Source: Clostridium vincentii
GTDB taxonomy: Bacteria > Bacillota > Clostridia > Clostridiales > Clostridiaceae
Assembly: GCF_002995745.1 (NCBI RefSeq)
Contig: NZ_PVXQ01000032.1
Span: 1 to 39,562, forward strand
Length of the DNA: 39,562 bases
Direction of reading: 5' to 3'
Shown here: positions 1 through 8,088 of the stretch, piece after piece
Layout of the letters: each line of letters starts with the position of its first letter
How positions within the stretch are numbered: position 1 is the first letter of the stretch
Translations under genes and position numbers: made by a program
The notes under the pieces: model-generated
Databases searched by the model: none
Told to the model about the DNA's origin: nothing
Seen by the model: the letters and a program-made list of their open reading frames with translations, nothing else

Positions 1-245
1 GCGGTGCGAAGGCAAGCGCAACAATCTATAGTATTGTAGAAACTGCCAAAGAAAATGGTTTAAACCCAATGAAATATTTAACTTTTCTATTTGAGAAAAT
101 TCCTAATATGGATTTCAAAAATGATCCGGATTTATTTAAATCACTATTTCCATGGAGTAATCTTCCTGCTGAATGCTATTTAAATAAAAAGGATTGAAAA
201 TAATCGGTTAATGACTGTCAACGTGACGAGTTATTAACCGCTTAC
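1..245 (+). mobile_element. Right end of an IS66-family insertion sequence
   Basis: This is the 3' end of an IS66-type element that extends off the left edge. It holds the last codons of the transposase (3-197) and a short non-coding end. The last 8 bases, CCGCTTAC at 238-245, read GTAAGCGG on the other strand, which fits the GTAA-type terminal inverted repeat usual for IS66. An inner inverted repeat (CGGTTAAT at 205-212, ATTAACCG at 233-240) lies in the end. The next 8 bases, AAAGAGAA (246-253), would be the target duplication. The left end is outside the window, so the boundary rests on motif resemblance and on where the receptor reading frame resumes. Confidence 0.75.
3..197 (+). CDS. IS66 family transposase, C-terminal fragment
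   Basis: The frame is open from the left edge to TGA at 195-197 and encodes the last 64 residues. They begin GAKASATIYSIVETAKENGL and continue with NPMKYL and PWSNLPAECYLN. This matches the IS66 C-terminal element (GA-A--IYS--ETAK-NGL-P--YL). The DDE catalytic core lies to the left, outside the window. The frame carries no disabling mutation, so the gene may be intact in the full element. Whether the element is active cannot be judged from here. Confidence 0.85.
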   Translation, partial: GAKASATIYSIVETAKENGLNPMKYLTFLFEKIPNMDFKNDPDLFKSLFPWSNLPAECYLNKKD

Positions 246-866
246 AAAGAGAATACCTTGGAAGTTGAGAATGTTGTTTCAGAAGTGGTTTCTAGCGTAA
301 ATAATATTGGACTTATGAATAATGCAATAGCAGAAATTACTGAACAAACAAATCTTCTTGCATTAAATGCAGCTATTGAAGCGGCTAGGGCCGGAGATGC
401 TGGAAAAGGTTTTGCAGTTGTAGCAGATGAAATAAGACGTCTTGCAGAACAAACTGCAAAATCAGCTAAAGATATTGACTCAATAATAAATGAAGTTTCA
501 GAGAAAGTTAAGAAGGCTGTTGAAAAAGTTAAAAGTACTACTGATAGTGTTAATAGTCAGGTAGAAACAGTAAAAGCTGCTGAAAGTATATTTAATAGCA
601 TTCTTACTTCTATTGGACAATTAAATACAAAAGTTCAAGAAGTAGCTGTGGGAATCAATGAAGCCAATTCTAAGAAGGATGGAGTCGTTGAAAAGGTACA
701 AAACCTATCAGCAATAGGAGAGGAAACTGCTGCAGGAACAGAGGAGGTTACAGCTTCTTGTGAAGAAGTTGCAGCTTCAACAGATGAGTTCTCAGAATAT
801 GCTAATAAATTAAAGAATTTGTCAAAAGATTTAAATGATGATGTTTCTAAATTTAAGTTAAAATAG
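246..866 (+). pseudogene. Methyl-accepting chemotaxis protein, 3' remnant cut by IS66
   Basis: This encodes the cytoplasmic signalling tip and C-terminal helix of a chemoreceptor, the part that contacts CheA and CheW. The family hallmark is clear around nt 320-470: [20 protein letters not shown], then [20 protein letters not shown]. It is followed by heptad-rich coiled coil with Ala/Glu/Ser segments typical of methylation helices. The ligand-binding domain, membrane helices and HAMP domain are absent. The receptor-like frame starts exactly where the IS66 end stops ([11 protein letters not shown] from 246). A TTG at 258 could start a roughly 200-aa soluble fragment, but no good ribosome-binding site precedes it. 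I read it as a gene broken by the insertion. A soluble signalling fragment made from an IS-borne promoter remains possible. Confidence 0.8.
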
Positions 867-903
867 ACACATATTCGTAGAGCTAAGGATTTATTTTTAG
901 CAA

Positions 904-945
904 AAAAATGTCCTAAAGTAATTAATTTTACTTTAGGACATTTTT
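904..945. terminator. Bidirectional terminator between receptor remnant and carboxypeptidase
   Basis: The stem is TGTCCTAAAGTAA / TTACTTTAGGACA with a TTAATT loop, flanked by an A-run on the left and a T-run on the right. It can therefore end transcription from both convergent genes. Confidence 0.85.
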
Positions 946-946
946 A

Positions 947-2260
947 TTAATATCTTCTTCTTTTATATCTAGATCTTTTATTACCTCTGTTATTCATCAT
1001 TTTGATAATAAATAATATCAATACAACTATAATTATTATTACAGCAAGAGCGGCAATATAGATTATTGCATTAGCTTTAATAAGATCAAGTCCACTAATT
1101 TCTACGTTACCATTAACTTCTAAAGTAAAGCCTTTAACTTTAACTTCTAAAGGTGTCTCATCTTGTGAGGCAACTTTCCAAGCATTAGTTTCACTTGAAT
1201 TCAAAATGATTTCAGCTTCACTATTATTTATTTTATTATCATATAAGTTAACATCTTCATTTAAAATTATAGGAGCAGTAATTGTTTTTGTAGGTCCAAA
1301 GAATCTAAATAATTTGTATTCTAAATCCGTAGTACCAACTTCTTCTCCTGCTTTTTTGTAAGTTACCTTATCAACAGAAGTACTGTAGTCCATCATGCTA
1401 TTTAATTCAGGGAATCTAGTTTTATCTAATTGGTTTGATCCGCTTTTAAAAACGATACCTATATACTTTTTATCGTTTCTTTCATAGACACCAGCAAAAC
1501 AATTTCCAGCTTCATTTGTAAAGCCGGTTTTACCACCGATATTACCGTTTTTACCAAGTTCTTCATTTCTAACTATAAGATTAATTATAGTGTCTTGAGG
1601 AAGAGTAACAGTAGCTTCTTTATCGCCTTCTTTTATCATTAAAGTTTCTCGTATCCAATCATTTTCATAGGCCTTTTTCGTAATTACAGCTAATTCATAT
1701 GCCGTAGAGTAGTTAACGTCTGAACCGTCTGATCCAGGTAGGCCATTAGGGTTTTCATAGTGAGTACCAGTAAGTCCAAACTCCTCTGCCTTAGCATTCA
1801 TCAAATTAGAAAAGTTTGCAGTGTCACCACCAACAGCATCCGATACCATATAAGCAGCGTCATTTGCTGAGTAAAGTAAAAGAGTCTTCATAACTACATC
1901 TGCGGATAAGGTATCACCAACTGTCATTTCTTTATTATTAGTTTTCATATAATTAGAGTCTAATGAATATGGTGGTTGAGCCTTTGCAGTTTCGGTGTAT
2001 GTAATTGAGTCAGTTTTATTGAATTTTTCTGCGAATAATAATGAAGTCATAAGCTTAGTTGTACTAGCTAAAAACATTTTATCATTAGCATTTTTCTCGT
2101 AAATTATTTCACCAGTGTCATAGTCCATTACTATAGCTGCTTGTGAAACAATTGTCGGTTCTACTGCATTTTCCTTTGCAATAACCTTACTAGCAAAAGG
2201 CGCTAATAAAGATATGGAAAGGGCTAATGCAAGGGTTTTAATTATTCTTTTTTTTGTCAC
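947..2260 (-). CDS. D-alanyl-D-alanine carboxypeptidase (peptidase S11, PBP5/DacF type)
   Basis: This enzyme trims the terminal D-Ala from peptidoglycan pentapeptides at the outer membrane face and so limits cross-linking. All three penicillin-binding motifs are present: S66-T-T-K69, S131-A-N133 and K244-T-G246. Residues 1-28 form a signal peptide. The C-terminus (about 398-420) is a very hydrophobic helix followed by a strongly basic tail (RGNKRSRYKRRRY), so the protein is probably fixed by a transmembrane helix rather than the amphipathic helix of E. coli PBP5. At 437 aa it fits DacF/DacB-like proteins of Firmicutes. The start is GTG at 2258-2260 behind a GGGGAGA ribosome-binding site. The gene is monocistronic with its own promoter. 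The family is certain; the paralogue name is not. Confidence 0.93.
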   Translation of the reverse strand: MTKKRIIKTLALALSISLLAPFASKVIAKENAVEPTIVSQAAIVMDYDTGEIIYEKNANDKMFLASTTKLMTSLLFAEKFNKTDSITYTETAKAQPPYSLDSNYMKTNNKEMTVGDTLSADVVMKTLLLYSANDAAYMVSDAVGGDTANFSNLMNAKAEEFGLTGTHYENPNGLPGSDGSDVNYSTAYELAVITKKAYENDWIRETLMIKEGDKEATVTLPQDTIINLIVRNEELGKNGNIGGKTGFTNEAGNCFAGVYERNDKKYIGIVFKSGSNQLDKTRFPELNSMMDYSTSVDKVTYKKAGEEVGTTDLEYKLFRFFGPTKTITAPIILNEDVNLYDNKINNSEAEIILNSSETNAWKVASQDETPLEVKVKGFTLEVNGNVEISGLDLIKANAIIYIAALAVIIIIVVLILFIIKMMNNRGNKRSRYKRRRY

Positions 2261-2303
2261 AATTTATCTCCCCATCTCTTAAAAATTTTTTGAAAACATT
2301 TTA

Positions 2304-2332
2304 ATTATAGCATTTATTTTTTTTAATAACAA
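2304..2332 (-). promoter_or_regulatory. Sigma-A type promoter for the carboxypeptidase gene
   Basis: On the minus strand, TTGTTA and TATAAT are separated by exactly 17 bases. The -10 box ends about 44 bases upstream of the GTG start. Confidence 0.65.
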
Positions 2333-2496
2333 TAATAAATAAAATGTAAAAATATTATTAAAATATAGAAGGGAAATATTTGGAAATAACTAACATTTAA
2401 TTACATATGATAAAAAATGTAGTATATATTTTTAAAGAATATGGTATACTGTATTTAAGTATTTAAGTATAAAAGAATAGGGGAAGAGGAATAATT

Positions 2497-2721
2497 TTGA
2501 GAGATACATTTAGATGCATAATAAAAGACGAAAAAAGCAATTATTATATTGGTCAAGATTACAATGGGAAAAAGTATAAAATATTAAAGAATGAGCATAT
2601 TAGGTGTAGGGTTGGAGATGACCTTTATTTTTATGCGAAAAAGGAAGATGGGATTTTAAGAGACAAGTTAACTCCTATTTCAGATGAGATGGCTGGAGTT
2701 ATTCATAGGAGCTGTACATAA
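2497..2721 (+). CDS. Small protein of unknown function, 74 aa
   Basis: I do not recognise this protein. It starts at TTG (2497) behind GGGGAAGAGGA and ends at TAA before a strong terminator. The -10-like TATACT at 2445-2450 could serve it. The sequence is hydrophilic and looks beta-rich, with alternating charged and aromatic residues (CIIKDEK-NYYIGQDYNGKKY, then VGDDLYFYAKKEDG). It has three cysteines, no signal peptide and no membrane helix. The pattern recalls small OB-like or SH3-like barrels, but that is only an impression. It stands alone between a cell-wall enzyme and the murT-gatD pair. The start, stop and terminator make it credible as a real gene. Confidence 0.6.
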   Translation: MRDTFRCIIKDEKSNYYIGQDYNGKKYKILKNEHIRCRVGDDLYFYAKKEDGILRDKLTPISDEMAGVIHRSCT

Positions 2722-2737
2722 AAATAAGACATAAACA

Positions 2738-2768
2738 TAAAAAAAAGATCCCTTAGGGATCTTTTTTT
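2738..2768. terminator. Bidirectional terminator between the 74-aa gene and gatD
   Basis: The stem is GATCCC / GGGATC with a three-base loop. It is extended by a run of at least seven A on the left pairing with seven T on the right, so it serves both convergent genes and overlaps the end of gatD. Confidence 0.9.
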
Positions 2769-3504
2769 ATTTGTTCCAGTTTTCAGATTTAAATCTATTA
2801 AGAATGCTTTCTTTAGCTTTTAGTGCAAAATCATCATCAAGAGAAGTTAGGGGTACATCTCCATATTTTTTATCTAAAGCAAGCTTTAACATTCTATCTG
2901 CAAGTTCAGGGTTCTTTGAAAGAAGGGAACCATGAAAGTATGTACAGAAGGTGTTCTTATAGATACAGCCTTCATATCCATCCTCTCCATTATTGCCATA
3001 GCCATAAATACATTTTCCAAGAGGTTTTAAATCATTTATATAGGTTCTACCAGAGTGATTTTCGAATCCAACATAAGTTTCATCTGTTTCTTCATTATAT
3101 ATAACAGTATTTCCTATAAATCTATTATCTCCGCCTTCAGTATACATGTTTAATAATCCAAGGCCCTCAAGTCTTTCGCCACTAGGAGCTCTATAATACT
3201 TACCAAGAAGTTGGTACCCTCCACATATTGCTAAAAGGACCTTCCCATCTTCTATATATTTAGTTAATTCTTCTTTTTTATTATCCTTTAAATCTTCAGA
3301 TACTATTGATTGCTCATAGTCTTGGCCACCGCCGAAGAAGATTATGTCCATATCTTCACTTTTAAAATCGTTTTTAAGGGAAACGTCAATAACATTCACC
3401 TTAATTCCACGCGCTTCAGCTCTGGCTTTTAAAATTAATATGTTACCTACATCACCATAAACATTTAATAAATCAGGATAAAGATGGCAAATATTTAATT
3501 CCAT
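2767..3504 (-). CDS. gatD: Lipid II isoglutaminyl synthase, glutamine amidotransferase subunit GatD
   Basis: GatD releases ammonia from glutamine and passes it to MurT, which amidates the D-Glu of the lipid II stem peptide to D-isoglutamine. The fold is the CobB/CobQ-like class I amidotransferase. The nucleophile is C94 in AICGGYQ, the catalytic His is H191 in YFHGSLL, and R128 matches the conserved substrate arginine described for staphylococcal GatD. Length (245 aa) is normal. The ATG is preceded by a perfect AGGAGG. It lies 19 bases downstream of murT on the same strand, the usual murT-gatD operon order, and has no promoter of its own that I can see. Amidated lipid II is needed for efficient transpeptidation in many Gram-positives. 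Confidence 0.95.
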   Translation of the reverse strand: MELNICHLYPDLLNVYGDVGNILILKARAEARGIKVNVIDVSLKNDFKSEDMDIIFFGGGQDYEQSIVSEDLKDNKKEELTKYIEDGKVLLAICGGYQLLGKYYRAPSGERLEGLGLLNMYTEGGDNRFIGNTVIYNEETDETYVGFENHSGRTYINDLKPLGKCIYGYGNNGEDGYEGCIYKNTFCTYFHGSLLSKNPELADRMLKLALDKKYGDVPLTSLDDDFALKAKESILNRFKSENWNK

Positions 3505-3523
3505 AATATTTTCCTCCTATTGT

Positions 3524-4885
3524 CTACCAAAGTTTCTTTATATACCCCTTTGAGTAGAGATGCTTTCTATAATTAATCATAGCTGTATATGTTGCTAAAA
3601 TATAAATTCTATCTGTGGTTGATTTCTTTATTTTTTCAGTTAATGAGTTGTAATCTTCTTCTATTATAAAGGAATCAGTTTTAAGCCCAGCAGTTTTAAG
3701 TCTTAATGCCATGTCGTATAATCTATTACCAGAAACAAAAACATCTTTTATTGGAAGATGAGATAATTGTTCGAAATTTACATCCCAAATCCATGAAATA
3801 TCAGTGCCATCTGCGTAGTTGTCATTTAACATAAATAATGTGGAAAAATCTTCTGTATTTAATGAAAGAGTCTCTAAGGCTTGATTATAGCCAGCAGGAT
3901 TTTTAACAAGGATTATTTTAATATTCTTGTTTTCAACAATAATCTCTTCTTGTCTTCCAAAACTGGAATCTTGTTTACCTAATGAATCTGCAATTAAATC
4001 ATCTTCAATTCCCATTTCTTTTCCTATGGCGAATGCACATAATCCATTATATATATTATAAAGACCTGATTGACTAATTGTAACTTTTGCATCGTTCATT
4101 AAAACTGTTGAATTCGTAGGGGTTACTTCTAAAATATCTTCAATAGCATATTTTAAATCAGATCTTTTGTAATTACAATTAGGACAATAATAATCACCTA
4201 AATGGTTATAAGTAATGAAATTATACTCGTAAGGTGACTTGCAAAATTTGCAAAATTTCGCATCAGCATTAACATCAATAGCTGTTTCATCCGTTAAGGT
4301 TTTATTAAATCCAAAATATATAGCTTCATTAGGAACATCTAATTTACCAAATAAAGAATCATCACCATTTAAAACTAACTTTGTAGATGGAACTTTTACT
4401 ATTCCCTCAAGTATTTTCAATAAAGTAGTATATACCTCGCCGTATCTATCAAGTTGGTCTCTAAAGAGATTAGTAATAGTAATTATTTCTGGATTGATAT
4501 ATTCAGTAACAAATTTAACATTTGCCTCATCTACTTCAATAATTGCATATCTTCCAGAATTGCTTTTGAAAAATCTATAGTTATCTATGAAACAGGACAC
4601 TACACCACGAAAAAGATTAGCACCAGTACTATTTGTTATAACACTATATCCCTTTTCTTTAAAAATATTCGCAATCATGCTTGTAGTAGTTGTTTTACCG
4701 TTAGTACCAGTAACTAAAACGACCCTATAGTCTTTAGCAATTACCTTTAAGATTTGTTTGTCAAACTTTAGTGCTACCATTCCAGGAAATGTACTTCCTC
4801 CTTTAAATAGATGCTTAGACAAAAAAATAGTCGTTTTACCTGCCAATAAACTAATAATTGATTTTATATTAATCTTAATCACCAC
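3524..4885 (-). CDS. murT: Lipid II isoglutaminyl synthase, Mur ligase-like subunit MurT
   Basis: MurT activates the alpha-carboxyl of D-Glu in lipid II with ATP and accepts ammonia from GatD. The Mur ligase P-loop is at about 59-67 (TGTNGKTTT). A four-cysteine zinc ribbon sits inside the middle domain (C212, C215, C234, C237), a hallmark separating MurT from MurC-F. The C-terminal third is the DUF1727 domain, including DNYADGTDISWIWD. Length is 453 aa. The start is unsettled. GTG at 4885 and GTG at 4882 both overlap the only good ribosome-binding sequence (AAGGTGGTGAT), which would be better spaced for a rare ATT or ATA start a few codons in. The first ordered segment (SIISLLAGK) is shared by all choices. 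A palindrome marks its predicted transcription start. Confidence 0.95.
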   Translation of the reverse strand: MVIKINIKSIISLLAGKTTIFLSKHLFKGGSTFPGMVALKFDKQILKVIAKDYRVVLVTGTNGKTTTTSMIANIFKEKGYSVITNSTGANLFRGVVSCFIDNYRFFKSNSGRYAIIEVDEANVKFVTEYINPEIITITNLFRDQLDRYGEVYTTLLKILEGIVKVPSTKLVLNGDDSLFGKLDVPNEAIYFGFNKTLTDETAIDVNADAKFCKFCKSPYEYNFITYNHLGDYYCPNCNYKRSDLKYAIEDILEVTPTNSTVLMNDAKVTISQSGLYNIYNGLCAFAIGKEMGIEDDLIADSLGKQDSSFGRQEEIIVENKNIKIILVKNPAGYNQALETLSLNTEDFSTLFMLNDNYADGTDISWIWDVNFEQLSHLPIKDVFVSGNRLYDMALRLKTAGLKTDSFIIEEDYNSLTEKIKKSTTDRIYILATYTAMINYRKHLYSKGYIKKLW

Positions 4886-4895
4886 CTTAAATGAT

Positions 4896-4923
4896 CTATA
4901 AATATATTTATAGTCTAATTATA
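4896..4923 (-). promoter_or_regulatory. murT-gatD -10 box with an 18-bp palindrome at the predicted +1
   Basis: On the minus strand a TATAAT (4918-4923) is followed by the perfect palindrome CTATAAATATATTTATAG (4896-4913). This lies where transcription should start and ends six bases before the ribosome-binding site. A weak -35 (GTGTTA at 4941-4946) is spaced 17 bases from the -10. The palindrome could be an operator or a 5'-terminal mRNA hairpin. The ppx promoter carries a near-copy in the same place. Confidence 0.5.
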
Positions 4924-5050
4924 AACTTTATCATTAAGTATAACACAAACATGTTTTTACCATCAATGCATTTTTAGTAGATTTTTGTCTATAAGAATGT
5001 TAACATTATAGGCATGTATACATTTATAATTCAAGGAGTGGGGAGAGATT

Positions 5051-6814
5051 ATGAGTAAAGATTTAAACGATGATAAAATGAAAAGTGGAAATGATGGGAG
5101 TACATATAGAAAATTTATAAATAAGAACCCCGAAATAGAGTCAGCAATAGCAATGTTTTTAGTAATGTTATTTGCAGTTTCAGTTATAGCTATGTGCAAG
5201 AGTGCTCAAGGTGATGCAGCTGTTGTAACTAGTATTACTGAAAATCCTGCTGAACAGTACTTCTATGAAAAAGAATATGATAAAGCAATTGAGGAATATA
5301 CTAAGCTTCAAGAAGAAGAGGAATGGCCTTTAAACTTAGTGAAAGAGGCAGATGTTTATTCTGTTAGGGGTGAGTATAAAATTTCTAATAGACTTTTAAA
5401 TGAAGCCTCTCAAAAAAGAAATAAGATTATAGATGAACAAGGTAGAGCCGAATATGAGGATTTAGATGGAGAATTAGGTAATTACATAGCATTTACCGCA
5501 TTAATGAATGGGGACTATAAAAAAGCTTTAGAATATGGAGAAGTATTTTTGGAAGATAACAAAGATGATAAAGAGTTGAAAAGAACACTCTTTGCAATAT
5601 ATTTAACAAATGGCAATAAGGAAAAAGCAAAAGAAATCTTGACGAATTATAATATTGATGAGAAAGCATCATATGATTTGGCTTTATATGGAAAAATGAA
5701 TATGTTAGTTGATAATTATGATGTAGCTTTTAGTAATTTAAAAGATTCGTGGAATAAAAATAAGGATGAAATTAAAGTTTTTGATATTATAGAAGAAATG
5801 GCAGAAGGGAATATGGAAGATACAATTAATAAAATAACTGAACTTTCAGAAGAAAATCCAGAAGAAAAAGTCTACAAGGTATGGCTTGCTAAATGTTATT
5901 CAATGGATGAAAGCAAAACAGATAAGGGTATAGAGCTTATAGAAGAACTTAAAGATGAAGACCTAGGAAATAGTATGTTTAGTAGTATTTCAGCTGAAAT
6001 TGAAAAGAATGCTGGGAACACAGAAGAGTCAGATGCAATAATGAAAAGTATTATTGGGAAAAAAGAAAAAACTTATGTAGATTATAATATTGAAAGTCAG
6101 TATTACTTTGATAACAAGGAATACGATAAGGCTCTTGAAGCATGTAAACAAAGTATACTTAAGAATGGAGACTATTTGGATAATTATGCGGTATTAATGC
6201 CGGATATTATGATAAAGAAGAAACAAGTTGAGTTGGCAGAACCTTATTTCAGAACAGCATTAAGAAAAGAACCATTTAATTCTAGGCTGATTTCAAATAT
6301 TGCAGATTATTATAATAGTACTGCTAAAGATATAAATACAGCATATCCATATTACAATCTTGCAGTTGCGTTAAATCCAAAGGACGATACTATCTATTAT
6401 AGTATGGCATTATCTGATTTAAATAATAATAAGTCAGAAGAAGCAATAGTTCAGTTGAAAAAAGCTATTGAACTAAAAGGAAATGAAATTACATATCATA
6501 ACACCTTAAGTGTAATCTATTTTAATAATAAAAAAATGGATAATTCTATAGAGGAAATAAGAGCAGCCTATGAAATAGACAATAATAATATAATGGCATT
6601 AAATAATGCAGGATGTTATTATCTTTCTAATACAGATGAAATAGAAAGAGGTGTGGACAATCTATTAGGAGCCTATGAAAAAATGGATAATAATGTAGAT
6701 TCAGAAACTAGAAGTACAATTACTATTAACTATGAAAAGGCTAAACAATATTTAAAAGACTATAATGATAATAAATCAAATGCTACAAAACCAGAATTGC
6801 AAATGTTATATTAG
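5051..6814 (+). CDS. Membrane-anchored tetratricopeptide-repeat protein
   Basis: The product has 587 aa: a short hydrophilic cytoplasmic N-terminus (1-30), one transmembrane helix (about 31-49) and a long helical remainder that should lie outside the cell. Tetratricopeptide repeats are recognisable throughout: FYEKEYDKAIEEYTKLQEEE near 70-90, YYFDNKEYDKALEACKQSIL near 350, and copies near 435-475 and 485-510. This domain is a protein-protein scaffold; no enzymatic domain is visible. The ATG follows AAGGAGTGGGGAGAG. A hairpin separates it from the next gene, also a single-pass membrane protein. The neighbourhood (murT-gatD on one side, uppP on the other) suggests a cell-envelope role, but this is inference from position only. 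Confidence 0.8.
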   Translation: MSKDLNDDKMKSGNDGSTYRKFINKNPEIESAIAMFLVMLFAVSVIAMCKSAQGDAAVVTSITENPAEQYFYEKEYDKAIEEYTKLQEEEEWPLNLVKEADVYSVRGEYKISNRLLNEASQKRNKIIDEQGRAEYEDLDGELGNYIAFTALMNGDYKKALEYGEVFLEDNKDDKELKRTLFAIYLTNGNKEKAKEILTNYNIDEKASYDLALYGKMNMLVDNYDVAFSNLKDSWNKNKDEIKVFDIIEEMAEGNMEDTINKITELSEENPEEKVYKVWLAKCYSMDESKTDKGIELIEELKDEDLGNSMFSSISAEIEKNAGNTEESDAIMKSIIGKKEKTYVDYNIESQYYFDNKEYDKALEACKQSILKNGDYLDNYAVLMPDIMIKKKQVELAEPYFRTALRKEPFNSRLISNIADYYNSTAKDINTAYPYYNLAVALNPKDDTIYYSMALSDLNNNKSEEAIVQLKKAIELKGNEITYHNTLSVIYFNNKKMDNSIEEIRAAYEIDNNNIMALNNAGCYYLSNTDEIERGVDNLLGAYEKMDNNVDSETRSTITINYEKAKQYLKDYNDNKSNATKPELQMLY

Positions 6815-6830
6815 ATATACTAAACATTTA

Positions 6831-6861
6831 AGAGACTAAGAGATAAGGTCTTAGTTTCTCT
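6831..6861 (+). other. Imperfect hairpin between two membrane-protein genes
   Basis: AGAGACTAAGA pairs with TCTTAGTTTCTCT, with a two-base bulge and a seven-base loop. No long T-run follows, so it may be a weak terminator or an mRNA processing or stabilising hairpin between the genes at 5051 and 6887. Confidence 0.45.
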
Positions 6862-6886
6862 ATCTATAAAGGGATGGAGGCATACT

Positions 6887-7993
6887 ATGAAGAAAACAAA
6901 GAAACCTATTGCTAGAATATTATTATTAGTACTAGTAGTAGTTGGATGTAGCTTATTATATATGAAATTTTTTAAAACTAATAAGGGGTTATTAGTTTCA
7001 ACCTGGGAAAATGTTTACAATGAAAATAATATTAACTTATTTTATATGGAAGAAAATGCACTTGATAGTAGTACAAATCTTAAAGCATTAAATGAAACAT
7101 ACAATATACAGGAAATAGTATCTAAGGTAGTAGATGAAAAAGAAAAGGTTTTAAAAACTACAGAAATATTAAATGATATTATTGAATATGATGATGTAGC
7201 AGATTCAATATCCTTAAATGGAAATGGTATTTTAAAAGAAAAAGGAACAAATAAAAAGGTATCAGGCAGAGATATGGCCTATATTGAAAGAGATGTTTTA
7301 TTGGCATCTGGATTTATAAGTAGAATAGGTGAATTTAGACAAGAGGATCCTCAATTCGAAAATATTCCAAGTTATTATGTAGTTGAATATTGGAGCCCGG
7401 AATATAAAAAGTGGATTATGATTGATTTTAGAGATGAAGGATATTTTGAAAAAGAAAATAACCCATTATCAGCTACGGAAGTTATTGATGAAAAAATAAA
7501 AGATATAATTTATATAGGAAATGATACTCAAAATAATTTTAGAAAAAAGCTGAATAAATATTTATCCTCTTATACTATAGCTATAGACAATACTTTGCCT
7601 ATGGAAAATAGCAATAGTTATATTACATATATCAAAGATACTGAGGATATACATCTTAAAAAAGATTCTGAATTTATTAAACCTACCATTTTCACTACAA
7701 GTAAAAGTTTGTTTGAAATGAATCCTACTGATAAAGCAACGGGTAAAGATACAAAGGCATATTTAATATTAATGAAGAAACCTGTTCAAGAAACTACTGT
7801 AATTAGTTATGTAGTAGCGGGATTTAAAGATGGCGCTGTAATAGATAAAGCCTATTTACGGGTAAATGGAGAGAGTTTTGAGAAATTTGAAAAATATAAA
7901 GATATAGAGATTAAAGAGGGTACAAATGATATAGAGCTTTCTTTAGATGGTGTAAATGTTATTAGTAAAATAGTTATTGAGAATAATAAATAA
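6887..7993 (+). CDS. Membrane-anchored transglutaminase-like protein lacking the catalytic Cys and His
   Basis: The product has 368 aa with a basic N-terminus and one transmembrane helix (about 9-27), so most of it is extracytoplasmic. Residues 126-180 match the pattern of transglutaminase-like domains. GRDMAYIERDVLLASGFISR (127-146) aligns with the typical CRDFAxLxxALLRALGIPAR helix, and YYVVEYWSPEYKKWIMID (163-180) with the HAWVEVYxPGxGWVPVD strand pair. At the nucleophile position the residue is G127 instead of Cys, and the His position holds Tyr (163 or 164); the Asp (D180) is kept. This suggests a binding or structural domain rather than an enzyme. The last hundred residues look beta-rich. 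The ATG follows GGGATGGAGG. The fold assignment is my alignment by eye. Confidence 0.65.
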   Translation: MKKTKKPIARILLLVLVVVGCSLLYMKFFKTNKGLLVSTWENVYNENNINLFYMEENALDSSTNLKALNETYNIQEIVSKVVDEKEKVLKTTEILNDIIEYDDVADSISLNGNGILKEKGTNKKVSGRDMAYIERDVLLASGFISRIGEFRQEDPQFENIPSYYVVEYWSPEYKKWIMIDFRDEGYFEKENNPLSATEVIDEKIKDIIYIGNDTQNNFRKKLNKYLSSYTIAIDNTLPMENSNSYITYIKDTEDIHLKKDSEFIKPTIFTTSKSLFEMNPTDKATGKDTKAYLILMKKPVQETTVISYVVAGFKDGAVIDKAYLRVNGESFEKFEKYKDIEIKEGTNDIELSLDGVNVISKIVIENNK

Positions 7994-8088
7994 CTACTAA
8001 TAATATATTAAAACTATTAAATCAATAGACAAGCATATTTATAATAAGTATAATTAAACCAAAATTTAAAAGAAAAGGCGTGGTAATA

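Noticed and set aside
2823..3104. Plus-strand open frame inside gatD
   Set aside because: Antisense to GatD, including its catalytic His region; low-complexity His/Tyr-rich translation typical of a shadow frame.
4239..4717. Two overlapping plus-strand open frames inside murT
   Set aside because: Antisense to a well-conserved Mur ligase gene, with no ribosome-binding site or recognisable product.
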